From assembly GCA_036009105.1 (NCBI GenBank), contig DASYMJ010000110.1, forward strand, positions 1 through 6,630: a stretch of DNA of 6,630 bases, given 5' to 3'. Of this stretch, positions 6,350-6,630 are shown piece after piece (the first letter of the stretch is position 1; each line of letters begins with the position of its first letter). The notes beneath the pieces are model-generated. The model did not search any database and was not told where the DNA came from. It saw only the letters and a list, made by a program, of their open reading frames with translations. The translations under genes and the position numbers were made by a program. Origin of the DNA: JAFAVZ01 sp036009105. GTDB taxonomy: Bacteria; Acidobacteriota; Thermoanaerobaculia; Gp7-AA8.

Positions 6350-6630
6350 AGCGCGATCCGTTCGGCGTCACCCCCTTCTACTACGCGCTCACCCCGCGCG
6401 GCCTCGTCCACTCCCAGTCGCTGGAGGAGGTGACCGCGCATCCCGCCGTCGACGTGCGCGAGCTGGACGAGGGCTGGATCGCCGACTATCTCGAGCACGG
6501 CGTGTCCAACGACGAGACGGCGACGGTCTACAAGCACATCCGCCGCCTCCCGCCTGCCCACGAGCTGACCTTGCGCGAAGACGGCGAGCTGCGCATCCGC
6601 CGCTACTGGTCGCTGCCGCCGCGCGAGCCG
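6346..6630 (+). CDS. Asparagine-synthetase-like protein (lasso cyclase candidate), 5' part only, N-terminally shortened
   Basis: The first 95 codons of a gene that runs past the window end. The translation begins MKRDPFGVTPFYYALTPRG and continues with VHSQSLEEVTAHPAVDVREL, then ADYLEHG, then IRRLPPAHELTL and RIRRYWSL. These line up with the standard asparagine synthetase B pattern RDxFGxxPLYY ... FASExKAL ... LxxYL ... xxxKLPPGHxL ... RYW. That pattern normally starts around residue 100 of AsnB and leads into the ATP-pyrophosphatase synthetase domain. The N-terminal half of the glutaminase domain with Cys1 is therefore absent. Nothing upstream can supply it, because the ATG overlaps the kinase stop (ATGA). 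Established knowledge: lasso cyclases (C proteins) are AsnB homologues that adenylate an Asp/Glu side chain and close the macrolactam with the N-terminal amine, without using glutamine. With the kinase and nucleotidyltransferase alongside, lasso cyclase is the best inference. The synthetase domain itself is outside the window. Confidence 0.8.
   Translation, partial: MKRDPFGVTPFYYALTPRGLVHSQSLEEVTAHPAVDVRELDEGWIADYLEHGVSNDETATVYKHIRRLPPAHELTLREDGELRIRRYWSLPPREP

Noticed and set aside
6328..6561. A 77-codon minus-strand open frame near the right end
   Set aside because: Antisense to the asparagine-synthetase-like gene, with no ribosome binding site or recognisable motif.

Overview
The window is a high-GC, densely coded bacterial chromosome segment (roughly two thirds G+C by eye), with no rRNA, tRNA, transposase or CRISPR array visible. 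An Acidobacteriota-like soil or sediment bacterium (for example a Thermoanaerobaculia relative) is my best guess. It rests on the secreted protein at the left end, whose VPxxGxxPGAxGxFFRT-like segment I associate with that phylum, and on a GGGCTTCAGCCC-type palindrome inside a gene. I could not test this by comparison.

Layout. The left two thirds (8-4486) lies on the minus strand and, read 5'->3' on that strand, holds pyruvate dehydrogenase E1 alpha (4486-3419), E1 beta (3412-2426), the E2 lipoyl acyltransferase (2423-1113) and a secreted fibronectin-III-like protein (1063-8). The three enzyme genes are 2-6 nt apart and clearly form one operon for oxidative decarboxylation of pyruvate to acetyl-CoA. 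No E3 (dihydrolipoamide dehydrogenase) gene is in the window. The secreted protein follows after 49 nt with its own strong ribosome binding site and has no evident functional link.

The right third (4522-6630) holds three genes of a different kind: a PF14907-type nucleotidyltransferase on the minus strand, and, head to head with it on the plus strand, an HPr-kinase-like P-loop protein followed by an asparagine-synthetase-like protein that runs off the window. The combination of asparagine-synthetase homologue, HPrK-like kinase and NTP_transf_5 nucleotidyltransferase is the signature of kinase-tailored lasso peptide (RiPP) clusters of the paeninodin type. The window therefore probably contains the left edge of a lasso-peptide-like locus. 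The precursor gene and the B1/B2 leader-binding and protease genes are not visible and would be expected to the right.

Oddities. The asparagine-synthetase homologue begins in the middle of the usual glutaminase domain (at the RDPFG motif), so it lacks the catalytic N-terminal Cys and about the first hundred residues. The kinase has no conventional start codon where its homologous region begins; a well-placed RBS and TTG lie two bases out of frame. The E2 gene carries a REP-like palindrome and a 15-bp tandem duplication, both in its inter-domain linkers. There is no gene-free stretch longer than 50 bases.
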